NCBI RefSeq assembly: GCF_029714945.1
Contig: NZ_CP121634.1
Span: 9,011,001 to 9,075,000 of the forward strand
Length of the DNA stretch: 64,000 bases
Source of the DNA: Bradyrhizobium sp. CIAT3101
GTDB lineage: Bacteria > Pseudomonadota > Alphaproteobacteria > Rhizobiales > Xanthobacteraceae
Reading direction: 5' to 3'
Positions 24,641-33,960 of this stretch are shown here, one piece after another. The position numbers and the translations under genes are program-made. Under the pieces are notes generated by a model. That model was not told the DNA's origin. It saw nothing but the letters and a program-made list of their open reading frames with translations, and ran no database searches. The stretch's first letter is position 1, and each line of letters begins with the position of its first letter.

Positions 24641-25678
24641 ATGCGCCCGCAAGACATCCTGCTGCCAACTGCTGACGGCCTGTGCTGCAAGCCCGGCGGC
24701 TTCCACATCGACCCCGTCCGCCCGGTCGAGCGCGCCGTGATCACCCACGGCCATTCCGACCATGCCCGCGCCGGCCATGGCGCGGTGCTCGCGACGCAGG
24801 AAACCCTGGACATGATGCGGCTGCGCTACGGCGAGAATTTTGCCGGCGCGACGCAAGTCATCAGCTATGGCGAGGAGATCCGGTTCGGCGACGTCAAGGT
24901 CAAGTTTCATCCCGCCGGCCATGTGCTGGGCTCGGCGCAGATTGCCGTCACCTGCAAGGACACCTGCATCGTCGCCTCCGGCGATTACAAGGATGCACCC
25001 GACCCGACCTGCGTACCGTTCGAGCTGGTGCCCTGCGATGTCTTCATCACCGAGGCCACATTCGGTCTGCCGGTGTTTCGCCACGGCGATGCCGCTCTCG
25101 AGGTGAAGAAGCTGCTCGCCTCCGTCGCGCTGTTTCCGGAGCGCGCGCATCTCGTCGGCGCCTACTCGCTCGGCAAGGCGCAGCGCGTGATCGCGCTGCT
25201 GCGCCTCGCCGGCTATGACGCGCCGATCTACCTGCACGGCGCGATGGAGAAGATCACCGAATACTATCAGAGCCGCGGCATCGCGCTCGGCGAGCTCAGG
25301 CCGGCGATGGGCATGAAGAAGGCGGCACTCGCCGGCACCATCACGCTGGCACCGCCGTCGGCGACATCAGATATCTGGGCCCGGCGCTTCCCCGATCCCG
25401 TCACCGCCTTCGCCTCGGGCTGGATGCGCGTGCGCGCCCGCGCGCGGCAGGGTGGCGTCGAATTGCCGCTGGTGATCTCCGATCACGCCGATTGGGACGG
25501 CCTCACCGCGACCATCGCCGCCACCGGCGCCGGCGAGATCTGGGTCACCCACGGCCAGGAAGACGCGCTGGTGCATTGGTGCAAGACGAAAGGCCTGCGG
25601 GCGCAACCGCTCGATCTCGTCGGTTATGGCGAGGAAGAGGAGAGCGAGCCGCCGGCTCACGGCGAGGCCGAGGCATGA
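24641..25678 (+). CDS. Ligase-associated DNA exonuclease (metallo-beta-lactamase fold)
   Basis: 345 residues of the MBL/beta-CASP nuclease superfamily, related to SNM1/Artemis-type enzymes. The HxHxDH metal motif is THGHSDHARA near residue 38, followed by PAGHVLGSAQI and SGDYKDAPDPTC. It overlaps the ligase start by four bases (ATGA), so the two are translationally coupled. It probably trims DNA ends before sealing by the partner ligase. Confidence 0.93.
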   Translation: MRPQDILLPTADGLCCKPGGFHIDPVRPVERAVITHGHSDHARAGHGAVLATQETLDMMRLRYGENFAGATQVISYGEEIRFGDVKVKFHPAGHVLGSAQIAVTCKDTCIVASGDYKDAPDPTCVPFELVPCDVFITEATFGLPVFRHGDAALEVKKLLASVALFPERAHLVGAYSLGKAQRVIALLRLAGYDAPIYLHGAMEKITEYYQSRGIALGELRPAMGMKKAALAGTITLAPPSATSDIWARRFPDPVTAFASGWMRVRARARQGGVELPLVISDHADWDGLTATIAATGAGEIWVTHGQEDALVHWCKTKGLRAQPLDLVGYGEEEESEPPAHGEAEA

Positions 25679-27552
25679 ACCGCTTCGCCGAACTCTTGGA
25701 CCGCCTCGCCTATGAGCCCGGCCGCAACAACAAGCTGCGGCTGCTTACCGGCTATTTTCGCGAGGTCGGCGATCCCGACCGCGGCTACGCGCTGGCCGCG
25801 CTCACCGGCGCTCTGAGCTTCAAGCACGCCAAGCCGGCGCTGATCCGCGACTTGATTGCGTCGCGCACCGATGAGGTGCTGTTCGGGTTGAGTTACGACT
25901 ATGTCGGTGATCTCTCGGAGACGGTGGCGCTGATGTGGCCGCGTCGCGGCGCAAACAACGCTGAATCTTTTCCGGGCCACCCCTCTCCCCCACCCTCCCC
26001 CGCAAGGGGGGAGGGAGCGCAGCGGAGCGCGTCGCTGTCAGCGAGCGCAATAGCCACTAGCGATTCCCAGAGTGAGGGACACACCGCTCTCTCCGTTCCC
26101 TCCCCCCTTGCGGGGGAGGGTCAGGGAGAGGGGTACCGCGGGCGAGATGCCAATGAGTCCGCCCACCCAAGCAACCACAACAACCCGCCTCCCCCAACCC
26201 TCACCGAAGTCGTCACCACGCTGCGCACGCTCGGCAAGAGCGAACTGCCGAAGCAACTCGAACGCTGGCTCGACGAGCTCGACGAGACCGGCCGTTGGGC
26301 GCTGCTGAAACTCGTCACTGGCGCGCTTCGCATCGGCATCTCCGCGCGGCTGGCGAAGACGGCTGCGGCAGCGCTCGGCGACAAGGATCCGCACGAGGTC
26401 GAGCTGATCTGGCCGGGCCTCACGCCGCCCTATCTCGACCTGTTCGCCTGGCTGGAAGGCCGCGCCGAGAAGCCGGTCAATCGCGATCCTGCGCCGTTCC
26501 GCCCCGTCATGCTGGCGCATGCGATCGAGGACAGCGATTTCCAAAACCTCGATCCCGCCGACTACATCGCTGAATGGAAGTGGGATGGCATCCGCGTGCA
26601 GGCGGTCGCCGGCCGCGACGACCGCGGGCAAATCACGGCGCGGCTTTATTCGCGCACCGGCGAGGATATCACCGGAAGTTTTCAGGACCTCGTTCCGTCA
26701 CTGCGCCTGCCGGGCGCGATCGACGGCGAGCTTCTGATCCTGCGCGAAGGCCGCGTGCAGAGTTTCAACGTCCTGCAGCAGCGGCTCAACCGCAAGGCCG
26801 TCTCGCCAAAACTGATCAAGGAATTTCCGATCCACCTGCGCGCCTATGATCTGCTCGGCGACGACGAGAACGATTTTCGCGAACTGCCGTTCGCCGAGCG
26901 ACGCGAGCGGCTCGAAACCTTCATCTCAAAGCTTGGCGATCCCCGCATCGACCTCTCGCCGACTGTCCCCTTCGCGAGCTGGGAGGCTCTGACCGCCGCG
27001 CGGGCCGATCCCGCGAGTGCCGGCGCGGGCGAGGATGCCGACGCCGTCGAAGGCGTGATGCTGAAGCGGCGCGATGCGCCCTATCTGCCGGGCCGGCCGA
27101 AGGGGCAGTGGTGGAAGTGGAAGCGGGACCCGCACATCATCGATGCCGTGCTGATGTATGCGCAGCGTGGCCACGGCAAGCGCTCGTCCTATTATTCCGA
27201 CTACACGTTTGGCGTCTGGACCGAGACCGAGAGCGGCGAGGAGCTGGTGCCGGTCGGCAAAGCCTATTTCGGCTTCACCGACGAGGAGCTGTTGCAGATC
27301 GACCGCTTCGTCCGTCGCAACACCACCGAAAAGTTCGGCCCCGTCCGCCACGTCGTGCACGAGGGCGACAAGGGGCTGGTGCTGGAGGTGGCGTTCGAGG
27401 GGCTGCAACGCTCGCCGCGGCACAAATCCGGCGTCGCGATGCGCTTTCCCCGCATCAGCCGCCTGCGCTGGGACAAGCCGCCGCGGGAGGCCGACCGGCT
27501 GGAAACGCTGGAAAAAATGCTGAAAGCGGAGGCGGCGGAGGTTGAGGCGTGA
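25675..27552 (+). CDS. ATP-dependent DNA ligase of the ligase-associated repair set
   Basis: 625 residues from ATG 25675, overlapping the exonuclease stop. The nucleotidyl-transfer motif KWDGIR puts the catalytic lysine at about residue 302. Later motifs include IDGELLI and GVMLKRRDAPY, and the OB-fold domain ends the protein. Compared with the family, residues of about 103-153 are an extra Pro/Ser/Ala-rich piece encoded by a palindromic repeat inserted in frame (see 25980-26135), with a further poor-quality linker to about 172. It should fall between two N-terminal helices, so the enzyme may remain active. Confidence 0.92.
   Translation: MNRFAELLDRLAYEPGRNNKLRLLTGYFREVGDPDRGYALAALTGALSFKHAKPALIRDLIASRTDEVLFGLSYDYVGDLSETVALMWPRRGANNAESFPGHPSPPPSPARGEGAQRSASLSASAIATSDSQSEGHTALSVPSPLAGEGQGEGYRGRDANESAHPSNHNNPPPPTLTEVVTTLRTLGKSELPKQLERWLDELDETGRWALLKLVTGALRIGISARLAKTAAAALGDKDPHEVELIWPGLTPPYLDLFAWLEGRAEKPVNRDPAPFRPVMLAHAIEDSDFQNLDPADYIAEWKWDGIRVQAVAGRDDRGQITARLYSRTGEDITGSFQDLVPSLRLPGAIDGELLILREGRVQSFNVLQQRLNRKAVSPKLIKEFPIHLRAYDLLGDDENDFRELPFAERRERLETFISKLGDPRIDLSPTVPFASWEALTAARADPASAGAGEDADAVEGVMLKRRDAPYLPGRPKGQWWKWKRDPHIIDAVLMYAQRGHGKRSSYYSDYTFGVWTETESGEELVPVGKAYFGFTDEELLQIDRFVRRNTTEKFGPVRHVVHEGDKGLVLEVAFEGLQRSPRHKSGVAMRFPRISRLRWDKPPREADRLETLEKMLKAEAAEVEA
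25980..26135. repeat. Palindromic repeat inserted in frame inside the ligase gene
   Basis: The left arm CCCCTCTCCCCCACCCTCCC continues to GAGGGAGCG. The right arm is its near-perfect complement ending GGGTCAGGGAGAGGGG, and each arm is about 40 bases. Both arms share the CCCCCGCAAGGGGGGAGGG core with the intergenic repeat split by the IS element. Confidence 0.88.
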
Positions 27553-27573
27553 GGCATGGCAAGTGCGCCCCCT

Positions 27574-27596
27574 CTCCCGCTTGCGGGAGAGGTTGC
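27574..27596. repeat. Solo hairpin of the family C type
   Basis: CCTCTCCCGCTTGCGGGAGAGG, a near-perfect 10-bp stem just after the ligase stop. It is probably a single arm of a larger repeat and could serve as a transcript 3' end. Confidence 0.5.
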
Positions 27597-27720
27597 AGCC
27601 AGCCCGCGGCACGCGCTTGCCCAAATTAATATCCTGTAAGCCGATTGACGCAACCTTACGGGTTCCCCATGTCCCCCGCCGTGACCTATAATCCGGGCGA
27701 ATCCGCCCAAGGAGTTTGAG

Positions 27721-28023
27721 ATGGCCCACGACGTCAGAGATTTGCCGGCCGGCCACAGCGATGGCCTGCACCGCTTTCTCGGCGGCTCGCCGCTGGCGGT
27801 CGCGTTTCGCCTGGTGCTGCTCTCGATCCTGGTCGGCGTCGTGCTGGCCGCGATCGGCTTCGATCCCTGGAACATCCTCATCAGCATTCGCCTGCTATTC
27901 CAGCGCATCTGGGATCTCGGTTTCGATGCGGTGAACTGGCTGTGGCGCTACTTCCTGCTCGGCGCCGTCATCGTGATCCCGATCTGGCTGTTGTCGCGCA
28001 TCTTCGGCTCGCCGCGCCGCTAA
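27721..28023 (+). CDS. DUF6460 small membrane protein
   Basis: 100 residues from ATG 27721, preceded by AAGGAG. Two transmembrane helices are clear: FRLVLLSILVGVVLAAIGF and WRYFLLGAVIVIPIWLLSRI. Between them is a stretch, WNILISIRLLFQRIWDLG, of the sort seen in DUF6460 proteins. Function is unknown. The ATG follows an AT-rich TATAAT-like hexamer (27687-27692), but no good -35 partner was seen. Confidence 0.75.
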   Translation: MAHDVRDLPAGHSDGLHRFLGGSPLAVAFRLVLLSILVGVVLAAIGFDPWNILISIRLLFQRIWDLGFDAVNWLWRYFLLGAVIVIPIWLLSRIFGSPRR

Positions 28024-28108
28024 GGTCCTTTGAAATGCGCGGCCGGCGCAAGCACGCCATGCCGGCCGCGATGGTGCAATTGGGCGGTTGGTCGGGTAGA
28101 CGCAGCTG

Positions 28109-29434
28109 ATGCACGCCCCCGTTCACCCCAAGGTCGGCAGCCGCCAGGTCTTCGCCATCGCCGGTCCAGCGATGGTCGCGAACCTGACGACGCCGCTGAT
28201 CGGCGTGGTCTCGACCACTGCGATCGGCCGGCTCGACGATGCCGCCCTGCTCGGCGGCGTCGCGATGGCCTCCGTCATCTTCGACTGCCTGTTCTGGCTG
28301 TTCGGCTTCCTGCGCATGAGCACGCTCGCCTTCACCGCGCAGGCGCTCGGCGCGGGCGAGACGCGCGAGCAGACCGTGATCCTGGTGCGCGGCTTCATCG
28401 TCGCCGGCCTGATCGGCGGCGCACTGATCGCGCTGCAATTGCCGCTGGCCGGTGCGCTGTTCGATTTGATGGGCGGCAGCGCGGGCGTGACGCACGCGGC
28501 AAAGACCTATTTCATGATCCGGATCTGGTCGTCGCCGTTCGCGTTCGCCAACTACGTCATTCTCGGCTGGCTGGTCGGACAGGCTCGCGCCAATCCGGCG
28601 CTGCTGCTGCAGGTCGTCATCAACCTCATCAACATGGCCGCGACGATCCTGCTGGTGCTGGTCTACGACACCGGCATTGCCGGTGCGGCGATCGCCGCAC
28701 TGCTGTCGGAGGGCATCGGCTTCGTGCTCGGCGTCATCGTCTGCCGGCACCATGCCCATGGCGGCTTTGCCGTTCCTCGCGCGACTCTGTTCGATCGCGA
28801 AAAGCTGATGCGGCTGCTGGCGGTCAATTCCGACATCATGATCCGCACCGCGGCGCTGATTACCGTGTTCCTGTTCTTCACCGCCAAGGGCGCGCGCGCC
28901 GGCGACGTCACGCTGGCGGCGAACTCCGTGCTCAACAATTTCCTGCTGGTCAGCGCCTTCTTCCTCGACGGTCTCGCCAACGCCGCCCAGCAGCTCTGCG
29001 GCCGCACCTTTGGCGCCCGCGATGCCAAGGGATTTGCGGATTCGACCCGGCTGGTGCTGCTGTGGGGCCTCGGCTTCGCGATCGTCGTCGCGGTGCTGTT
29101 CGCGCTGTTCGGGCCGAACCTAATCAACTTCATGACGGCAAGCGAGGATGTTCGCCGCGCGGCGCGCGAGTTCCTGCCGTTCATCGTGCTGGCGCCGGTC
29201 CCCGGCGTGTTCGCCTTCGGTTTCGATGGCATCTATGTCGGTGCCACCTGGGCGCGCGAGATGCGCAACCTGATGCTGGCCTCGCTCGCGATCTTCTTCG
29301 CCATCTGGCTGGCGCTGCAGTCGTTCGGAAACACCGGGCTGTGGTGTGCGCTGATTGCGTTTTACGTGGCACGCGGCGGATTGCAGGGGGCGCGGTATCC
29401 GGCGCTGTATCGGGCGACGTTTCCGAAGGCGTAG
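28109..29434 (+). CDS. MATE family efflux transporter (DinF-like)
   Basis: 441-residue inner-membrane protein with twelve predicted helices in two halves, as in the multidrug and toxin extrusion family. The opening VFAIAGPAMVANLTTPLIGV and the matching LVGQARANPALLLQ region are family-like. The family exports cationic compounds using sodium or proton gradients; this protein's substrate is unknown. A family C repeat follows the stop and separates it from the convergent pyrD. Confidence 0.88.
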   Translation: MHAPVHPKVGSRQVFAIAGPAMVANLTTPLIGVVSTTAIGRLDDAALLGGVAMASVIFDCLFWLFGFLRMSTLAFTAQALGAGETREQTVILVRGFIVAGLIGGALIALQLPLAGALFDLMGGSAGVTHAAKTYFMIRIWSSPFAFANYVILGWLVGQARANPALLLQVVINLINMAATILLVLVYDTGIAGAAIAALLSEGIGFVLGVIVCRHHAHGGFAVPRATLFDREKLMRLLAVNSDIMIRTAALITVFLFFTAKGARAGDVTLAANSVLNNFLLVSAFFLDGLANAAQQLCGRTFGARDAKGFADSTRLVLLWGLGFAIVVAVLFALFGPNLINFMTASEDVRRAAREFLPFIVLAPVPGVFAFGFDGIYVGATWAREMRNLMLASLAIFFAIWLALQSFGNTGLWCALIAFYVARGGLQGARYPALYRATFPKA

Positions 29435-29450
29435 CCCGGATTGAGCCTGT

Positions 29451-29600
29451 TCTTCTCCCTCGCCCCGCTTGCGGGGAGAAGGTCGGGATGAGGGGGAGTC
29501 TCCGCAAGGACGGTGAGAGTTGGATTCGCGGAGAGTCCCCCTCACCCGGAATTTGCTCACGCAAATTCCGGCCTCTCCCCGCACGCGGGGAGAGGCGAAG
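29451..29600. repeat. Palindromic repeat, family C
   Basis: CTTCTCCCTCGCCCCGCTTG with GGGGAGAAGGTCGGGATGAG on the left. CCCCCTCACCCGGAATT and the CTCTCCCCGC..GCGGGGAGAG hairpin are on the right. It lies between two convergent genes. Confidence 0.88.
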
Positions 29601-29603
29601 AAC

Positions 29604-30701
29604 TCACATCCCCGGCCAGTCTTCCGCCGTGAGCGTCGCCGCATCGGCACCGACGATCTCGGACAGCGAATCCCGCCCCGTGCGCAACAGCGTCGAGGTG
29701 AGGTCGCGCTTGATCTCGTCGACGAGGCCGAGGCCCTTGTAGACCAGCGACGAATAAAGCTGGATCAGGCTCGCACCGGCGCGGATCTTCGTCAGCGCCG
29801 CACCGCCGGAATCGACGCCGCCGACGCCGATCAGCGGGAAGGCGCCCTCGACGCGGACATAGGTCTCCGCGACCATGCGCGTCGACAGGCGGAACAGCGG
29901 CCGGCCCGACAGGCCGCCCTGCTCCTTCGACCGCATTTCCTCGCGCAGCGTGCTCGGCCGCGCAATCGTCGTGTTCGACACGATCATGCCGTCGACCTTG
30001 CGCGAGCGCGCGACCTGCACGACGTCGTCGAGCTGGGCGAGACTGAGATCAGGCGCGATCTTCAGCAGCACCGGCGTATCGCCGGCCTTCTGCCTGACAC
30101 GCTCGCGCGCATCGATGACGCGTCCGAGCAGATCGTCGAGCAGCGCGCCTTCCTGGAGATTGCGCAGGCCCGGCGTGTTCGGCGAGGAAACGTTCACAGT
30201 GAAATAGCTCGCGACCGGCGCAAAGGTCTCGATCAGCTTGACGTAGTCCGCGACGCGATCCGGCGAATCCTTGTTGGCACCGACATTGACGCCGACGATG
30301 CCGCCGTTCGCCGCGCGCGCAGCGAGCCGGCGCAGCGCGACCTCGGCACCGTCATTGTTGAAACCCATGCGGTTGATGACGGCTTCGTCACGCTCCAGCC
30401 GAAACAGCCGCGGCCGCGGATTGCCTCCTTGCGGCTTCGGCGTCACCGAGCCGATCTCGACGAAGCCGAAACCGAGCCGCAGCAATGCATCCGGCACTTC
30501 CGCGCTCTTGTCGAAGCCTGCGGCCATGCCGATCGGGTTGGGAAAGTTGAGCCCGAACGCGCGCACCGCGAGTTTTGGATCGTCGTTGCGCGGCTTCACC
30601 GGCGGCAGAAAGCGCAGGCCCTGGATCGCCAGGCGGTGCGCATCTTCCGGATCGAGCCAGCGCAACACCGGCAGCGAGAAAGCATCGAAAGCGCGGATCA
30701 C
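29604..30701 (-). CDS. pyrD: Dihydroorotate dehydrogenase (quinone), class 2
   Basis: 365 residues. It oxidises dihydroorotate to orotate in pyrimidine synthesis, passing electrons through FMN to membrane quinone. The N-terminal amphipathic helix region (IRAFDAFSLPVLRWLDPEDA) marks class 2. FMN-site motifs are PIGMAAGFDK and VGVNVGANKD. The catalytic serine lies in VNVSSPNTPGLR. The start overlaps the stop of the DUF952 gene (ATGA), so the two form an operon. Confidence 0.95.
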   Translation of the reverse strand: MIRAFDAFSLPVLRWLDPEDAHRLAIQGLRFLPPVKPRNDDPKLAVRAFGLNFPNPIGMAAGFDKSAEVPDALLRLGFGFVEIGSVTPKPQGGNPRPRLFRLERDEAVINRMGFNNDGAEVALRRLAARAANGGIVGVNVGANKDSPDRVADYVKLIETFAPVASYFTVNVSSPNTPGLRNLQEGALLDDLLGRVIDARERVRQKAGDTPVLLKIAPDLSLAQLDDVVQVARSRKVDGMIVSNTTIARPSTLREEMRSKEQGGLSGRPLFRLSTRMVAETYVRVEGAFPLIGVGGVDSGGAALTKIRAGASLIQLYSSLVYKGLGLVDEIKRDLTSTLLRTGRDSLSEIVGADAATLTAEDWPGM

Positions 30702-31042
30702 GGGGCAAGCTCCGGGGTATCGTGGCCGCCATCGGAGCGCATGTTGAGATTGATCACCGAGAGCACCGCGCCGAGATCGAGTTCCCCATAGAGATGCGGA
30801 AACAGCTCGTCGTTGCGCGAACGCTCCCAGCGCAATTCGGCTCCGAGCGCGTCGCCGTCGACCTCGACTAGGAACAGCGCGCGCTGGCCGAAATAATGCT
30901 TGCGCAAGGTCTCCGGAACCTGGGCGGCGGTCGAGAAGTGGATGAATCCGTCGCGCGCGTCATCCGCGCTGCCGCTGTACACGCCGTGCCGTTCCGCCTC
31001 GCGCCAGGCCGAGGCCGGACAGATTTTGTAGATCTTGACCAC
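30698..31042 (-). CDS. DUF952 family protein
   Basis: 114 residues. The opening VKIYKICPASAWREAE and the GFIHFSTAAQVPET motif are the hallmarks of DUF952, a small domain related to ADP-ribosyltransferase folds. Its biochemical role is not established. It is directly upstream of pyrD with a four-base overlap, an arrangement I recall from other Rhizobiales. The start at 31042 agrees with the family length. Confidence 0.85.
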   Translation of the reverse strand: MVKIYKICPASAWREAERHGVYSGSADDARDGFIHFSTAAQVPETLRKHYFGQRALFLVEVDGDALGAELRWERSRNDELFPHLYGELDLGAVLSVINLNMRSDGGHDTPELAP

Positions 31043-31190
31043 CGCTTACCGGAGCCCTGTCATTGCTGTGAGTCAGCTCGTTGAGTCTGTTGGGGTTTTT
31101 CGCCTCAGGCCGAGTCCCGAAACCCGGCGCGACCGTAAAGGTCGCCCCTTCCGAACTCAAGGCTTGCCTATCGCCCCTTGCGCGAAAAAC

Positions 31191-31221
31191 GGAAAACCGG
31201 TTGATTTGAGGACAGTTTTCC
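31191..31221. promoter_or_regulatory. Possible operator: inverted GGAAAAC / GTTTTCC
   Basis: GGAAAAC (31191-31197) and GTTTTCC (31215-31221) are inverted, 26 bases before the start of the repressor-like gene. This is a good position for autoregulation; it is only a pattern. Confidence 0.35.
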
Positions 31222-31246
31222 TGAGTTGCGACGGGCTGGACCTTCC

Positions 31247-31900
31247 ATGGTCAAACAGGCCAAAGCGCAGAGGATGCTGACCCACGACCAGATCTGGGGC
31301 GCGCTGGATCGCCTGGCCGCGCGCGCCGGGCTGTCGTCGTCCGGCCTTGCCAAGCGGGCCGGGCTCGACCCCACCACCTTCAACAAGTCCAAGCGCGTCA
31401 CCTCCGACGGCCGCGAGCGCTGGCCCTCGACCGAATCGATCGCGAAGGCACTGGCGGCCGCGGAGTCCACGATCGACATTTTCGCCAGGCTGATCGGCGA
31501 CGATTCCGGCGACGGCCGCACCGTGCCGCTGCTTGGCATCACGCAGGCCGGCGCGAACGGCGCGTTCGACGAATCCGGCTTTCCATCCGGCAAGGGCTGG
31601 AGCGAGATCGCATTGCCGGCCGCCGAGGACAGCCACGCCTTCGCACTGGAGATTTCAGGCGATGCGCTCACGCCCGCCTATCGCGACGGCGACGTCATCC
31701 TGGTCTCGCCCGGCGCTCCGATCCGCAAGGGCGATCGCGTGGTGGTGAAGACGAAGGCGGGCGAATTGATGCTCGCGACGCTGAAGCGCCGCACGGCAAA
31801 GGGGCTAGACTTGCAGCCACTCGATGTAACCCAAGACGAGCACGCGATGGCGGCGGGTGATGTTGCCTGGATCGCAAGGATCGTTTGGGCGAGCCAGTGA
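31247..31900 (+). CDS. HTH repressor with S24 (LexA/CI-like) domain lacking the catalytic serine
   Basis: 217 residues from ATG 31247. The N-terminal HTH (LSSSGLAKRAGLDPTTFNK) is followed by a LexA/CI-type S24 domain (LEISGDALTPAYRDGDVILV). In active members the nucleophile is the serine of GDSM; here residue 140 is alanine (GDAL). The lysine region VVVKTKAG is kept near residue 168. Self-cleavage is therefore unlikely, and the domain may serve only for dimerisation or ligand binding. It is divergent from the DUF952-pyrD operon. Confidence 0.85.
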   Translation: MVKQAKAQRMLTHDQIWGALDRLAARAGLSSSGLAKRAGLDPTTFNKSKRVTSDGRERWPSTESIAKALAAAESTIDIFARLIGDDSGDGRTVPLLGITQAGANGAFDESGFPSGKGWSEIALPAAEDSHAFALEISGDALTPAYRDGDVILVSPGAPIRKGDRVVVKTKAGELMLATLKRRTAKGLDLQPLDVTQDEHAMAAGDVAWIARIVWASQ

Positions 31901-31930
31901 GGGGCGTTGAGCGGCCGCCACACCACCAGT

Positions 31931-32064
31931 GTCGTCCCGGCGAAGGCCGGGACCCATAACCACAGGGAGAAGTTTGGCGGAGGGGTCGAAGTTGCACTTC
32001 GGTACGACGACCGCCGGCCATCGATAGATCACGCGGTATGGGTCCCGGCCTTCGCCGGGACGAC
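31931..32064. repeat. Palindromic repeat, family A
   Basis: GTCGTCCCGGCGAAGGCCGG then GACCCATAACCAC on the left, and GGTATGGGTCCCGGCCTTCG then CCGGGACGAC on the right. The inner part GATAGATCACGCGGTATG also recurs in copies at 40299-40426 and 63517-63654. Confidence 0.9.
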
Positions 32065-32090
32065 AGCGGAGTGCGACGCAACACCGCCCC

Positions 32091-33734
32091 TCACGCACTC
32101 CTTGCCAGCGCGCCGTCAATCATGTTGACCGCGTTCTGCACGCCGTACACCGCGACGAACGAGCCGAAGCGCGGGCCCTTCTCCTGGCCGAGCAGCACCT
32201 GGTAGAGCATGTTGAACCAGTCGAGCGTCACGCCCGGACGGCCGTCCTTGCCCTTCTTGACCTGGTCGAGAAACGGCTCGCGGCGGCCGATCTCGTAGAC
32301 GACGTTCTGGATGTCTTCGGCCGATGCTTCTGCCGGAAGCTGCGACAGCGCTTCGCGCAAATCCTGCAGCGCGGCGCGCTCCGTATCTGTCGGCACGCGG
32401 AACTGCTTCGTCGGCGCGACGAAATCGCGATAATAATTGATGGCGTAGCCGACCATCGCATCCAGCTTCGGATGCGTCTGCGGGCTCACGCCGGGGCGAT
32501 AGCGGCCGATGAAGCCCCACAGCGTCTCGGCGTTTTCCGCGTTCGACGACGACACCAGCGTCAGCAGAAGCTGGAACGTCACGGGCATATCGCCCTGCGG
32601 CGGACGGCCATGATGGATGTGCCAGACCGGATTGCCGAGTTGCTGCTTGCCATCCTGCTTCGCGAAGCCATCAGTGAATTGCTGATAGTCGTCGACCTGG
32701 CGCGGGATGACGTCGAAAAACAGCCGCTTCGCCGCCTTCGGCTCGCGGTACATGAACAACGACAGCGATTCCGGCGAGGCGTAGCGCAGCCATTCGTCGA
32801 TGGTCAGGCCGTTGCCCTTCGACTTCGAGATCTTCTGGCCCTTCTCGTCGAGGAAGAGCTCGTAGTTGAAACCTTCGGGCGGCGTGCCGCCGAGCGCCCT
32901 GGCGATGGCGCCGGAGAGCTTCACGGAATCGATCAGGTCCTTGCCCGCCATTTCGTAGTCGACGCCGAGCGCGACCCAGCGCATCGCCCAGTCGGCCTTC
33001 CACTGACACTTGACGTTGCCGCCGGTGACGGGCGTCTCAACCTCCTCGCTGGTATCGGGATCGACATAGGTCACCGTGCCGGCGGCGACGTCGCGGCGGA
33101 TCATCGGTACCTGCAGCACCACGCCCGTGGTCTTGCTGATCGGGAGGAACGGCGAATAGGTGGCGCGGCGATCCGGGCCAAGCGTCGGCAGGATGATCTC
33201 CATCACCTTGTCGTAGGCCGCGAGCATCTTGAGCAGCGTCGCATCGAAGCGGCCGGACTTGTAATAGACGGTCGAGCTCGCGAACTCGTAGTCGAAGCCG
33301 AAATGATCCAGGAACGCGCGCAGGCGCGCGTTGTTGGCGTCACCGAACGAGGGATGCTCGTTCGAGAACGGGTCAGGCACCGCGGTGAGCGGCCGCCCCA
33401 GATATTGCGCCAGCAGATCCTTGTTCGGCACGTTGTCCGGCACCTTGCGGAAGCCGTCCATGTCGTCGGAGAAGGCGAGCAGGCGCGTCTTGATCTTGTC
33501 CTCGGTGAGCACCCGAAAGGCATGGCGCACCATCGAGGTGCGCGCGACCTCGCCGAACGTGCCGATATGCGGCAGGCCGGACGGACCATAGCCGGTCTCG
33601 AACAGCACCTCGTCCTTCGGGCTTTTCTTCAGCCGCGCGACAATGGCCTTCGCCTGCTCGAACGGCCAGGCGTTGGATTGTTCGGCGAGCGCACGAAGAT
33701 CGCTCGGGGTCATGTTCGGGTCGATAACGGACAT
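32091..33734 (-). CDS. lysK: Lysyl-tRNA synthetase, class I
   Basis: 547 residues. It charges tRNA-Lys. It belongs to the archaeal-type class I LysRS, which many alphaproteobacteria use instead of LysS. HIGH is seen as PHIGTFGE near residue 52, and KMSKS as [11 protein letters not shown] 33734 ([10 protein letters not shown]) is chosen; the longer frame to 33869 is derived from the neighbouring palindromic repeat. Single gene with family A and family C repeats on either side. Confidence 0.95.
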   Translation of the reverse strand: MSVIDPNMTPSDLRALAEQSNAWPFEQAKAIVARLKKSPKDEVLFETGYGPSGLPHIGTFGEVARTSMVRHAFRVLTEDKIKTRLLAFSDDMDGFRKVPDNVPNKDLLAQYLGRPLTAVPDPFSNEHPSFGDANNARLRAFLDHFGFDYEFASSTVYYKSGRFDATLLKMLAAYDKVMEIILPTLGPDRRATYSPFLPISKTTGVVLQVPMIRRDVAAGTVTYVDPDTSEEVETPVTGGNVKCQWKADWAMRWVALGVDYEMAGKDLIDSVKLSGAIARALGGTPPEGFNYELFLDEKGQKISKSKGNGLTIDEWLRYASPESLSLFMYREPKAAKRLFFDVIPRQVDDYQQFTDGFAKQDGKQQLGNPVWHIHHGRPPQGDMPVTFQLLLTLVSSSNAENAETLWGFIGRYRPGVSPQTHPKLDAMVGYAINYYRDFVAPTKQFRVPTDTERAALQDLREALSQLPAEASAEDIQNVVYEIGRREPFLDQVKKGKDGRPGVTLDWFNMLYQVLLGQEKGPRFGSFVAVYGVQNAVNMIDGALARSA

Positions 33735-33809
33735 CAAAGGGCCTCCGGGCCGCGGAAAATAGCGATTTTTGCGCGGAATGCAAAAGTTGGTGCGGCTACC
33801 GCCGCTCTT

Positions 33810-33957
33810 ACTCCCTCGCCCCGTTCTTACGGGGAGAGGGTTGGGGTGAGGGGCTGCTTCCGCGATCACGGTGAGAGCTGGACTCGCGGAGAGTCCCCCT
33901 CACCCGGATTGCATCTTCGATGCAATCCGGCCTCTCCCCGCACGCGGGGAGAGGCGA
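33810..33957. repeat. Palindromic repeat, family C
   Basis: ACTCCCTCGCCCCGTTCTTA then CGGGGAGAGGGTTGGGGTGA on the left. CCCCCTCACCCGGATT, a CATCTTCGATG hairpin and CTCTCCCCGC..GCGGGGAGAG are on the right. Confidence 0.85.
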
Positions 33958-33960
33958 AGA

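Noticed and set aside
29520..30791. 423-codon plus-strand frame
   Set aside because: It is antisense to pyrD and begins inside a palindromic repeat.
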